Positions 10,230 through 20,520 of a stretch of 26,555 nucleotides of DNA are shown here, piece by piece. The notes under the pieces were generated by a model. It searched no databases. It was not told the DNA's origin and saw nothing but the letters and a program-made list of their open reading frames with translations. Location: NCBI GenBank assembly GCA_036897485.1, contig JAYMTF010001076.1, positions 1 to 26,555 on the forward strand. Direction: 5' to 3'. The position numbers were made by a program, and so were the translations under genes. The stretch's first letter is position 1; each line of letters begins with the position of its first letter. The stretch comes from Pelargonium nanum (Eukaryota > Streptophyta > Magnoliopsida > Geraniales > Geraniaceae).

Positions 10230-10735
10230 GTATTTCGATTGTTGAATGATATGAAGGAACTAGAAATAACAGTGCTTGAACTCCTGTCATTGCGTCTTTG
10301 GAGGAAAAATCTCATAGTACGTCGAATGCAAGAGGACTTAAAGAACTTCGAGAAACAACTTTCAAAAAAATGGAACACCTTGAGCACATGTCTCACTTGA
10401 CTATCCTTTATGTGACGATATTTGTGACGTGGTTGCCAATCCACATTTGAGGATCCCACCTCTTACATAAGATGATGTCACTAGCGTCACATATTTCATG
10501 ACAAATTTCGACGTTGTCATGCAACTCGCTACAAAGGAAGATGCCACAATGTGTAAAATGGTGGAATATGTTCTTTGTGGGAGAGCTCAAGTATGGTAGA
10601 AGGGGCTTCTTGATATGTCAGTCACAAGCTGGGAGAAACTACGAAAGGCCTCGCAAACCTAATTTTTTCTCAACAATGAAACCAAATAGATGCGTTATTT
10701 TCCTCTTTATTTGGTGAAAAACTGTTTCTTGATGT
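10230..10735 (+). pseudogene. Ty3-type retrotransposon gag remnant (Retrotrans_gag-like)
   Basis: From 10519 one frame reads MQLATKEDATMCKMVEYV, then LCGRAQVW, a TAG where an aromatic residue is expected, KGLLDMSVTSWEKLRKA, a second stop, and in the next frame TMKPNRCVIFLF. This order (ATxxDAxMCK, L-GxAxxWY, I-SWExLxxAF, FF-N-KPNR) is the signature of plant Ty3-type gag proteins, which form the virus-like particle shell. Upstream, 10240-10400 encodes a charged, coiled-coil-like stretch (MQEDLKNFEKQL) as often precedes this domain. Several stops and at least one frameshift leave it non-functional. No protease, reverse transcriptase or integrase is visible downstream. Confidence 0.65.
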
Positions 10736-11555
10736 CGTCTAGCGGTATAAGTAGATCAATCAAATTGATTCACATTATTTCGTGTCATGCACTATTCTCC
10801 AACAAAAGGCAACATGTGTTAGGTGAAGACTAATGCGTCACAATGAAATTCACCTTCGACGTAAGAGTAAGAGAGTGCATCATGCTCAGCAAAGTAATTC
10901 GCAAATATGTCAATGTGTTTTATAAATTAGGTCCAAGCAGTATTTATAGGAGAAGCTTATCAAATGTGGGTAAGAGACTCTATATGCGTTAGAACCTCGA
11001 CATGTGTCGACTAGAATGTATAATGGACCGGGTTGCCTGAACCACAATTCGTTTTGAATAAACCATGAACTGGGTCGCATAGATTGTGGGTTGGGTAAGA
11101 TGTTTCATGTACATAGTTCGGCTAAATTGGGCTAAAATGGGTCATATTGGCTTGGTTGATTGTGGCCATCATCAAAGTTTACTAGAAAAATTAATCTATG
11201 TCTATAAACCCAATAAAAACAAGCTAAAACAAGTACTCATCATCAATAAAAAAACTTTTATCAAAAAATTTAAGAGATAATTACATCCATGTGGTTTTGT
11301 CCACAAACAGATAACTACTAAACTTAAAAATTCTCGACATATAGCTCTTCTAAAGTATCTGTCCACGAAAATTAACTAAGTTAAACTTTAAAATCCAAAT
11401 TTTGTTCTCTAAAAAGACTATGATACTCTTTATTTAATCTTAAATTTTCATATAATAGTAAGAAAATTCAATAGTCATTACAGACTATAATCTTTAGCAA
11501 GCGAATCATATGTTTGTTTTATAATTCATAAGAGATAAGAAGAAGATTTTTGTGG

Positions 11556-11655
11556 CAATTATGTCGTATACGTGTTGGGTCGTATATAGTGCACACACAA
11601 ATTTCGACACGACACAATAACGATATACACGCACGAATTGTCAACTCTTGTAAAA
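11556..11655. repeat. CACGAC-rich dispersed repeat, copy 2 (short)
   Basis: Begins CAATTATGTCGTATACG and runs to GCACGAATTG (11631-11640), with similarity to copy 3 extending a further 15 bases (TCAACTCTTGTAAAAG versus TCAGCTCCAGTAAAGAG). The block GTGTTGGGTCGT...GCACAC...ATTTC-ACACGACAC is shared with copy 3 in the same order. Confidence 0.5.
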
Positions 11656-11715
11656 GTGCGTGGGAAATTTCTTATTCAAAATAGGACAAAAAAACTAAAA
11701 ACGGCTCGTCCATGG

Positions 11716-11741
11716 CCATGGTTGGATGTCCACAACCATGG
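11716..11741. repeat. 9-bp perfect foldback in a CCATGG cluster
   Basis: CCATGGTTG (11716-11724) pairs with CAACCATGG (11733-11741) across an 8-base loop. CCATGG occurs four times between 11710 and 11754. Function unknown. Confidence 0.6.
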
Positions 11742-12400
11742 CAGGATGCCCATGGTTATGGCCTGCTCCTGGCCCTATTTTCTGCCTTTCTAAATACCGT
11801 AACACCTTTTTTTTCGATCCCGTTGAATGTAGGAGGTATCCTATACACAAAACTCATTGAGAGAATCTTGTTAGATTCTATAGAATTTACAGTAACATCA
11901 AAACTAGGTGACGTCTAGCAATGACTTAGTGCTACCCATACTACTGAGACTTGTAGTTGACAAGTTTATCATTGATAAAAAACTTGTGTATGCTCATGTC
12001 TTTTTATCTAATAAATGACATTTATTTTTAATGCGTTGATGCGTTCAGTTGTTGCGAACAATTTGAACTATACCAGTATTCACCTTGAGATTAGAGAACA
12101 ATGCTAAAGAGAAATTGAATAAGAATTAAATTGAGTAGCTAACTATGATCTTTCATCACTATCACTTAAAGGTATGTTTTCTGAATTGATCACACCCTTA
12201 ATAGCTATGATCAATCATCACAATCACTAACAAAACAAACACACGACTAAATCTAAGTCTAAGAATGTCTTGAACTGAAACAAAATCATCCAACACAAGT
12301 CTAACTAGAAGAAAAAAAATGAGAAGAGCAAACTAACTCAATAAAAAAAAGTTTTGTTGCAATTAAAATAACAAAATTAGTGTGTTTAAAATCAAATATT

Positions 12401-12620
12401 TTGTAATTGTGCCGTATTCGTGTTAGAGAACCCAATATGTTTAGTAATCGTGTCAGGTCTTCAAAACACACTCACATGATTAAACGTGCCAATAGTGTAA
12501 AACGTATTGGTTCATTTTGTATCAATTGTATTGTCTATGTGTTGAGTCGTGCAGTGCACAAACACATTTCAGCACGACACAAACACAACATGCACGTACG
12601 AATTGTCAGCTCCAGTAAAG
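12401..12620. repeat. CACGAC-rich dispersed repeat, copy 3
   Basis: About 205-220 bp with words such as GTGCCGTATTCGTGTTAG at the left, GTGTTGAGTCGTGCAGTG in the middle and CAGCACGACACAAACACAAC near the right, ending ACGAATTGTCAGCTCC. The last 90 bp align with copy 2 and the ends with copy 1. Interior frames look open only because of repeat composition. Confidence 0.5.
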
Positions 12621-12799
12621 AGGAGTGGACTTGGTTCAAATCTTCAACCACTGTATCAAAAATTTATGGAGCGAATTAGTTCTATACACACGTAAGTTTA
12701 TGAACTATTTTGAGTTTAAAAAAATTAAGTGACAAATAAGATTTTTTTACCTTAATATTATTATATAAAAAAGATTGGTTGTTGACAATGAAATTCATA

Positions 12800-13090
12800 T
12801 AGAGAATCTAGAAATGTGTTGTTGCCACAGTGGAAAGGGACAGGTGTCCCACCATGAGTGGGGCCACGTTTCAGCTGTTGGAGCCACCAACAAAAGGAGC
12901 ACGCTAGGATAGGCAGCACGTGACGGAGACACGTCATCAGGAGAGACCCGTAAAGGACAGGTCAGTTGGGAGCACATGTTGGGAAATAGTGGGACCCACT
13001 CGGCCATTCCCAAAAACCCCACGTGACAGCGTCACGAGATATAGTACGCCACCGCCGAGTCTTCCACCACGTGCTCTCACGTACCCTCAT
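12800..13090. promoter_or_regulatory. Non-coding island with G-boxes and TCP-type sites
   Basis: Three CACGTG G-boxes (12917-12922, 13020-13025, 13068-13073), other ACGT cores (ACACGTCATC near 12929), GTGGGACCCAC (12989-12999) and GTGGGGCCAC (12858-12867) lie in under 300 bp of relatively GC-rich DNA. In plants these words bind bZIP/bHLH factors (G-box) and TCP factors (GTGGGNCCCAC). A TATA-like CTATATTTA follows near 13120 on the + strand, but no coding sequence follows it; a decayed LINE does. It may be a promoter fragment stranded or carried here by an element. The regulatory role is inference. Confidence 0.4.
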
Positions 13091-13399
13091 ATGAATCAAT
13101 GCCCATACGGACTTTTCTATATTTACCCATTTGCCCCTTTCCTCCTAAACTACTTGCCTATATGGTTCTACTTTATTTTATTTATTTTTTGACACAACAT
13201 ATATATGTCACTCCAAATAAATACAATAATATTTAAATTTATTTGAACTCAATAGGTTTGTAATTGGAGTAATAAAATTGTCAAAAAAATACTACTACCA
13301 AATAACGTATCAATAAATACATCACACATATTATTTTATTGATGAATTAATCGAATTTAATGTGCAACTAAATTCGCGACTAATTGGCGGTCCAAAATG

Positions 13400-15095
13400 G
13401 GTACTGGGCCCTGATGCCCAATCTAACCAACCATGTCGGACAAAAATTTAGACAACCTACTAAGTACATGTGCCACTTAGTTCGAAAACCTCTCCGAACA
13501 AACTCAAATTTTAAATTAGAGAATTGAGAAGACTAAAACATAATGTCACCAAAAGCACTAGAATCCTCCCATTGGTCTTCAACGCATGAATCACCTGACT
13601 CGCATTTAATACAACAATAAGCCTAACTACCGACGATCAGCTACCCAACTAAGGGCCTCCTTAATGGTTATAGATTCCGCCAATCTTGGCTCGAGAGCAC
13701 CTAATCAGCCAATCTGACCCCCACCCCAACATCTCCCTGCCTTGTCCCGGATTATCCAATCGCCCATATATATCTACCATCGCCTTCAAAATTAACCATG
13801 TTAGTGTTTATTTTAAGATAATTGTTCACTACCAGACTCTACCGGCTTTCTTAGATTCACCCTCCTTCAATATTGAGGAACCATAAGTAGGCAGCCCGAG
13901 CTTGCCATTAAGCGCTAAGCATTACCGAGGAGATGTGATATGACACCCCCATCCCACTTCTTGGCTCAGACATCCTCATTTTCAAATACCCCATCCAATG
14001 TGTAACACATATATAAACATGTCTGAGTCACACTTGAGACCTGATAAAGATATTCAATAGTCTATGATTTTACAGACTTCCCCGCAGACTCCTAAGTCAA
14101 TCGTCCTTCAACAACTCATTGCGAATTTGTAATGAATGAGAGATTGGGAAGCAGATGCTCTGTGTTGGAGGCATCTCAGACATGACCGATGTTTAGCCAC
14201 TTGGCTACATGACGTGGCCCTCTAGAAAAAATGTTTTATCTTTTCCTGAATCGGAGTCGCCCATAAAGTTCTCTAAATTGGAACACTGCTCGTTGTGCTT
14301 GAATGACGGATCAGAACGTGGTATCCTATTTTAACTAAGTATAGCCCATTTTTATCCCAAGACCAAGACCACACACCCTCTCTTCTTAACTATAATTAAC
14401 TGGATTTTCACTATCTCGAGCCAAGAATCATCTTCAAACATGGCTTGGAGCTTGGCGACATCAGCCCGAGGAAAGGTCGCACAATTTTTCTACTGAATTA
14501 GCCACCACCTCCAACCTTGATATGCCATCGCGAAGATGGCCTAAAATCGATCCTAGATGGACCCATGGGTCAGAGGTTGCCAAAATGTTTGATCATGATC
14601 TCTCACACGCTTGATGGTTGGCGCCAATCAAAGCACAAAAAATCGAGGAGGATGGAAGGAAAGTATGTTGCTTTGAAGACTCAATCGAACATATAGTTAA
14701 TTAATTAGACACATGCTCCAGCCTCCATAGTTGCTTGCATAACAATGGCAGCTTAAATTCCTGATGAAGCTAAAGTCGATCTCACCTATCACATTGTTTT
14801 CGCAAACATTATTCCAAGCCTTCCGATGAATGCCCCGGGCTATGGCCTCATGAACACCACCAATACAAGTTCATAATAAATTCAATTTTCCCACGTATGG
14901 CCTTAGGAAGAAGGTAAGTAATCATAATATAGGCAGAGATGACTTGAGCAACAAATTTTAACACAACAAATCCTAAAAACTATCAACCACGTTAGCGAAG
15001 GCCTAAACTTGCTTCCCACCTAAACCCGATGGTGCACCAAAATAGTTGTCAAAGTTCTAAATTGGTTTGACACCCAGCAAATCCAAGATCACATA
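13400..15095 (-). pseudogene. Decayed LINE polyprotein fragment: RT end, zf-RVT, RNase H
   Basis: Read on the minus strand from about 15090 the order of a plant LINE ORF2 C-terminal half is recognisable through many stops and frameshifts. ILGVKPI and FDNYFGAPSGLGGK (about 15040) match the Y-G-P-S-G loop of the reverse transcriptase end. AYIMITYLLPKAIRGKIE, then NLYWWCS (14840-14910), match the A-M-LP-I-I-FWW block, and GIHRKAWNNVCEN (about 14830-14795) matches the IHWxxWxxLC block. WATPIQEKIKHFF (about 14270-14220) is the zf-RVT segment. KINTNMVNFEGDGRY (13818), AESITIKEALSWVAD and EDSSAFGDI (about 13550) belong to RNase H, which in these elements degrades RNA of the RNA-DNA hybrid. The upstream endonuclease and catalytic RT core are absent. 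Domain order is clear; exact limits are approximate. Confidence 0.75.
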
Positions 15096-15223
15096 CCTTG
15101 AGCTAAAGAAATTTTGGCTTAGGCTAATTCAAGCCAATAAGATGATTACACCTCATTAAATTTCATTTATACCCACCCAAGTGAATTAGTGGGAGTAGAG
15201 CGACTCGTCCGAATACATGAATT

Positions 15224-15249
15224 TTAATGAGGTGTCATCACCTCATTAA
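15224..15249. repeat. 11-bp perfect hairpin
   Basis: TTAATGAGGTG (15224-15234), loop TCAT, CACCTCATTAA (15239-15249). CACCTCATTAA also occurs near 15149-15159. It lies beyond the 5' limit of the minus-strand LINE fragment. No terminator function is implied in a plant genome. Confidence 0.6.
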
Positions 15250-15290
15250 TGAATTAGTCTAAATAAAAAACTAATTGGTTTAGACACACA

Positions 15291-15323
<33 letters not shown>

Positions 15324-15325
15324 TC
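15291..15325 (+). repeat. (CT)n microsatellite
   Basis: Nearly pure CT dinucleotides over 35 bp with one G interruption at 15311. Confidence 0.95.
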
Positions 15326-17954
15326 GACCGACCGACTTTGCGTGTGTGCCTTTCGTATGTATATATAAAAGTAAATAGTCATGATTTACAATGTGTCATA
15401 TTATCATTAGATTGACTTAGTTTTACTCATTGGCGTTGTAGTTATAAAAAAATTTCTTCATATATCAAGAAATCTACCTATAATCAGGTTGTTGGGGGGA
15501 TTACTCAAAAGTATATTTGAATTTCATTAGATTGACTGATTTTTGTTTTGGCTATAGTTATATCAACAATTAGACTAACAATTAAACTATTATATATTTG
15601 ACACGTATCGAGTTTTCAATTTTCCCCTATTACAAAAAAGTTTTGAATATGTCACTGTCTCTTACCCTAAATGAATAAGGGTAAGAGTTGGCATGTCAAA
15701 TAGGAGACCCCAAGATCCGAATATAAGATACCGGCCAATTGGCAAATGTAATTAAACTAAAGCCATTCATAGTATTTTATTGAATGGATTTGGGGAGGTG
15801 ATTGTAATGTAGTGAATGAATCCAATTACTTACATATCCAGTTGATGTAATAAAACCTGGATTGTAGGTTTCTAGAGATCATATATAGTTTTAGCCTGTA
15901 GGAGTCACTTTGCCAAAAGGATAAAGTGGAGCTTGCACATGCTATGCTAATGCATGCTCTAATATATTTGTACTTTTCGAAATTATGATGATAATAATGA
16001 TTTGTTTGAGAAAAGAAGAAGTCCAATCTTACTTTTAAGTCAATTTTAGGGTTGTCGAGAGGAGAGAAATTTAAAGTTTGTGTTCAGAGGGAAGACTGAA
16101 GCTTGAAGAAACAATATCTTCTACATTTAAGCTAATTTTCATATTGTATCTCTTAAAACACTCTACTTCTAAGCTTGAATTTTGATATTTGACTTGTATT
16201 TGAATGCTGAACGATGAATATTAGTGTTATTGTTTAGTTTATTGTTCTATCTTCATCTATGAATAATTAATTTTCTATTATATGGATTTTGAATCTTAGA
16301 AAAGGTGATTGATGTTTGATTGTTGATATGATTGTTCGTTATTGTGCTCTAGTGATTTCTCTTGCTATAATTGTATAGATTAGAGAGTTGTGATACCACT
16401 TCTCGGTAGCTAGGGGCTTTGCAAGATTTTGGGAAAGAGTCTTGGAGCCACCTATTAAAATCCCAAGGTTTGAGAGGTCTAAGAGGTGAAATAGTACTCT
16501 AGGGCTTACCTTGATTCAATTGTTCGGTTTGTATTATTGCATTTTAAGCATCTCTAGGCATATTGACTTAGCTCTAGGATGGTTCAGGCAAAGTGTGTGA
16601 TTTCTCGTGAGACTAGTTGGATCGCATCACATTGATAAGTAAATAGCAAATAACCATACAAGTTAACTCAATAATCAGCCGTCCACACTAATTAGATCCC
16701 GAGTAGTAACATCTTTTATAATGTTAGAAACCATTGCTCATCAAGCGAGCAACTGTTTGAATAGCCTATGTTCGTTGAGTTAATTATTTATCATTCGTAC
16801 TTAATTACTCGCTCATATAAAAATCTATTCAAGAGAAAAATAAGTAGGACTCTAACATAATAACGAATTTTGTGGAGATCCTAAATTATGATTTTAATTT
16901 CAAGTATAGAAACAAGATTTTAAATTTGTAAAAAGCTTGGCATGAAAAAAATAATCTAAAGTCCAAAAAAAAAAATGTGGAAGTCAAAAATAGTGCATGG
17001 TGATGGGTGGTGAAGGTAGCGTAACGGCGTGAGCGTAACGGCGTGAGAGAGGCAAAGGGTCCCCACCGCACGCGAGAAGGGGATGATGAACGGCAGGGAT
17101 GGGCGCACGTGAGGGGGGGTAGTCACGTGCGGTGAGTCCGTGAAAGTGAAATAGTATAGTAAGGAGGTCACATCATTCATTTCACTTCACGTACCTATGG
17201 TCTATGCCTATTCACCACACATGCCTGCCCCATCCCATCACCCACCTATTCCTCCTTTTCACTCACTCCCAATTCTTCATCTCAATTATACATACACATA
17301 TTTATATAACGGAGACTTTCAGTTAAGATACAAATTAAATGGATCCGAACAGGCGCTTCGCATTCACAAATTTATTGATGTGGGTATAAATGTTCATTAA
17401 TAATGTGACAATACCTAATTAGCATGAATTTATTGATTAAGAGTCTCGGCTAATAAATCATGACTGATTTTTTTCTCTCTCTTCTCTCTCGGTATATAGT
17501 GTGTATATTTTTTGTTTTATATTTTATAAAATTCAGTCAACTACTTATTTTCATTTTGGTGAAAAATTAAGAAGTTAATTAGTGTGATATATTTACTCTT
17601 ATATCTTTATGATCAAGTGTTAAGAGGTACTGACCAATTTGTTCCTAAGATATTATTGGTTATTTGTACAAACTAACTTACTAAAATTGAAAAGACGACT
17701 CTCATTTTAATACACAAATTCATGAAAAATATGTCGCTCATTTCGAAACGAGATAGAGTATTTACTTTAAATTTATGTCCATGTGGTTAAGGTTTTTTTT
17801 CTTTTTTTCTTCTAAGTATTTGAGTTAAAATTTTAGGTTAGGAAATTTTACTTAATGCACCACGAAAATGTTATGAGGTGCGCTCCTTGAGATCACACAG
17901 TAAGAGAATAATTCTCAAGTTTATATGAGTTGTGTATATCAGTTAAAATAATCA
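15326..17954. other. Gene-poor region, mostly AT-rich
   Basis: Contains a 10-bp hairpin CTCTTACCCT/AGGGTAAGAG (15659-15668, 15678-15687). The stretch from about 16040 to 16860, with few long open frames and words such as CTCGGTAGCTAGGGGCTTT, looks like non-coding repeat material. A GC-richer patch at 17010-17190 carries two G-boxes (17106-17111, 17124-17129). No protein domain is recognisable in any frame. Confidence 0.5.
17018..17045 (+). repeat. Perfect 14-bp tandem duplication
   Basis: AGCGTAACGGCGTG is repeated exactly, head to tail, at 17018-17031 and 17032-17045, about 60 bp before the G-box pair at 17106-17129. Confidence 0.9.
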
Positions 17955-18233
17955 TGATGCTACCCTAAAAATCATAAGACACAACGACGAATAATGTAGC
18001 GACACATGGCGATCAAATGTCACCCGAGCAACCAAACGTGGAACTGAATATCCACACTCGACCTGAGATTCGGACTGACGACCACTCTAATCTCCCCGAA
18101 GTCTCCAAACATCCCCGAAACGATTCAGAACAAGAGGAAGCTCCCGAAGGCCACCAAAAGACGAAAATAGCGAATGACGGGTGCGATGTTGCGGCATTAA
18201 GTACTCGTTCCGCGGAATGGGTAAGATGCCTGA

Positions 18234-18271
18234 AGGCTACAGTTCTAGGCGTAGGCTACAGTTCTAGGCGT
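18234..18271 (+). repeat. 19-bp perfect tandem duplication
   Basis: AGGCTACAGTTCTAGGCGT is repeated exactly at 18234-18252 and 18253-18271 in the GC-rich left part of the large inverted-repeat element. Confidence 0.9.
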
Positions 18272-18904
18272 AAAATCAATGTCGCGGCATTGGGAGGATG
18301 CCCAAATGCTTTCTCCTCTAAACGCCACACTTTCCACTCGGACGGTCCAAACGTGGTCGAAGTGTTTCGATATCGTTCTGAGTGCCCTCATTGCACTCAA
18401 GATCTCACAAGAGCGTCCCAAATGGCTTAGGCATCCCAAGTGTCACCCGAATGGCTCGGGCATTCTTAGAGCCTCTCGGGCATCCCAAGAGCCACCCGAA
18501 TGGCCCACACGCCCCAAATACATCCTAAAGAGTACGAACCCTCCAAGAACATGATAACCACTTCAAACATCTCCCGGTTGCCCAATTTGATCCCCGGAAA
18601 AAAAGCGAATCGAATGCTCCTTCGCGCTACACATCGCATGAGATGCCTGGCGAGCATCGCCACGATATCGCGACATCAAGCTCCCCATGCCTGGCGTTTG
18701 GAGAACCTCTAGCATATTTGGCGCGAACGAGCAACCCGCCCAGTAGCATATATTATAAATATTATTAAAATTACATAAATAAATAACACTCGTTTTGTGT
18801 TGAAAAAAAATTTAGAAAAGAAAAAATGTATGATTTTAAAAGAGAAATATATTATTTTTGGGTTAAAAGATTTTACAAAATAAATAATATGAAAAATGGA
18901 TGCG

Positions 18905-19040
18905 TATATATAGGTAGGTGGGGCCACTGTAATCGGATAATGAGTTGGCCACGTGATTTGGGAGGCGGACGATGTGGTAGGCAGCCATTTTTAATCACGT
19001 GATGGGTGCGGATTTCGCGGTATCACAGACACCTGTCTCT
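18905..19040 (-). promoter_or_regulatory. Second G-box/TCP-site island, inside the large element
   Basis: CACGTG at 18950-18955 and 18996-19001, GTGGGGCCAC at 18918-18927, and on the minus strand TATATATA at about 18904-18911 downstream of the G-boxes. The words GTGGGGCCAC, GACAGGTGTC (minus, near 19033) and CACGTG are shared with the island at 12800-13090. A promoter-like arrangement reading leftward is possible, but no gene follows. Confidence 0.35.
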
Positions 19041-19573
19041 TCCTGTATTAAATATTAATCCCAATTAACGTTAATTAATTGTAATGTGTAAAATAATAAA
19101 GCGGCTTGGCACTACGCTTAATTTAATAAATAAAGAAAGAAATTAATTGTTAACTGATCCCTAAACAGATTCCTTAGCAAGAGAATGTCCTTGTTACAGG
19201 GAAGCTCTTCCATTAACTTATCATTACATCTACACTATTCCCAAGTAATCCTTTTTTTTTTAAGAATAACAACCCAATTACAAAATTATTGGAACGGTGT
19301 TAAGAGTAGAACCGATGATTTGAACTTGAACTCACGAGTACCCGACGTATGACTCTAGTTTAATCTAACAAACTTTTGGGTCGGGTCATGTTCATCATGT
19401 AATAAGTTTACAGGTCGGATAAATCCCTGAAATTTGTTGTATTTTATACCTAAAATCTTAAGCCTGACCAATCAAAACTATTTTAGAGTCTAATTAGGGT
19501 TAGGGTTCATCGAACGGGACTTGAGTACGAAGGAACGTATAAGGCACATATGAAACAACGATTTGGGTCAACG

Positions 19574-20010
19574 TTGCGAAGCGAGGAGGGCCTTCGTGAT
19601 GTTCCGAGACTTGGCTCGTACGTAGATGGAAGACATCAATGTACGTTGCAACGTTACGATAGCCGACACTTGGAGCGAGCATGAACAAAGGCGATGAGAC
19701 GAGGCGACGCTGAAATGGCCGTCGCCACGACCGCTGTTGAAATGAACCAGTTTCGAAATAGACTGAGGGATGAAGAACGAAGTAGACCGGGTGGCGAAGA
19801 CAAAGAAACAGAGGACCATCGCGACGTTGAGATGGTCATCGTGATGTCCGATGTGTGATCGTGCGAGAAGGCGGAATTTATGGAGGACGTAGGTCGCCGC
19901 GACATCAAGAACTCTATTATGACGTCCTACATTGAGGAAGCGGGCTCGTAGGAGAGCCTAAGATGGATTGTCGCGACGCTGAGATGGTCTTGCAACGTCT
20001 GATGCTGGAA
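19574..20010 (+). repeat. Spaced degenerate repeats of a GCGACG-TGA-ATGG motif
   Basis: Related strings occur at about 19574-19610, 19703-19735, 19815-19852 and 19966-20008, the last three reading GGCGACGCTGAAATGGCCG, GCGACGTTGAGATGGTCATC and GCGACGCTGAGATGGTCTTG. Spacing is roughly 110-150 bp. Overlapping open frames on both strands here come from the GC-rich repeat composition. Confidence 0.6.
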
Positions 20011-20520
20011 GGTAGGCTTCTGGAAGCTTGTTCCTTCGGGATTTCTGTTGGGGGCGTGCTTGTTGCGGGTAGGAAAATTCGGTTTAACTGATGAGCCCCC
20101 AGCTTGTGAAAGACTTAGTTTGTTTTCCTTGACCTTGGAGAGATTTGCGAACACTTAGCCTCTAGCCCGAGTGGTCTCTGGCTGGCATGCTCAAGATCAC
20201 ATGTGCATGTGTTGGTTTTGGGCGAGGGCGGGCGTCCTTGGGCGCTGCCGAGGAGCTCTATGGCTTAGGAAACGCGTGTTGGGTCGATCAGGGCGAGGTC
20301 GGGCTTCGTCGAAGATTTCGGGCGCATCCCATTGGTCAGGGCACACACGTTGTTTTCGAGCAAGGCCAAGTTTCGAAGGGGTCGGAGGCGAGTCCACGAA
20401 GCCGCGGTTCAGGAACAAGTCCGTGAATCTGGCTTTATGAGATGGAGATGAGGTGACGTTTAAGCGACACATGTCAAATTGTCATTAGTCAAATGACTTA
20501 TGATTTTTCGGGTAGCATCA

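Larger units (their letters stand above)
10736..12794. other. TE-derived intergenic sequence, no gene
   Basis: Probably continues as decayed retroelement sequence to about 10930, then AT-rich sequence. It holds two CACGAC-rich repeats (separate entries) and a CCATGG-rich foldback at 11710-11754. Open frames at 11086-11280, 11712-11918 and 12407-12679 show no domain. Confidence 0.5.
17955..20520. mobile_element. 2.57 kb terminal-inverted-repeat element, same family as 7306-7600
   Basis: Starts TGATGCTACCCTAAAAATCA and ends with the reverse complement of TGATGCTACCCGAAAAATCA, 23 of 24 outer bases matching. Weaker pairing continues inward to about 70 bp, where both arms have a GAC-AAT-A and a GACA-TG core. 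The left arm's CGACGAATAATGTAGCGACA aligns with CGACCAATGATCGGGCGACA of the small element, differing mostly by transitions. Inside: a GC-rich left part (18000-18720) with recurring CCCGAATGGC words and a 19-bp tandem duplication, an AT-rich middle with a G-box island (18905-19040), and a GC-rich right part (19500-20450) with spaced repeats of a GCGACGYTGARATGG motif. No transposase or other domain is recognisable, so it looks non-autonomous. No clear target duplication is visible. Confidence 0.65.

Noticed and set aside
14021..15100. A host gene on the minus strand
   Set aside because: The coding-like signal matches LINE reverse transcriptase and zf-RVT order and is broken by many stops.
18017..18712. 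Overlapping open frames on both strands, up to 137 codons
   Set aside because: Several frames are open at once because the DNA is GC-rich and repetitive, inside the inverted-repeat element; none shows a domain.
19499..19510. Telomere-like AGGGTTAGGGTT
   Set aside because: Only two units, common by chance and in plant promoters; not a telomeric tract.
19500..20472. Overlapping frames of 60-90 codons on both strands
   Set aside because: Explained by GC-rich repeats; the frames contradict each other and lack recognisable motifs.
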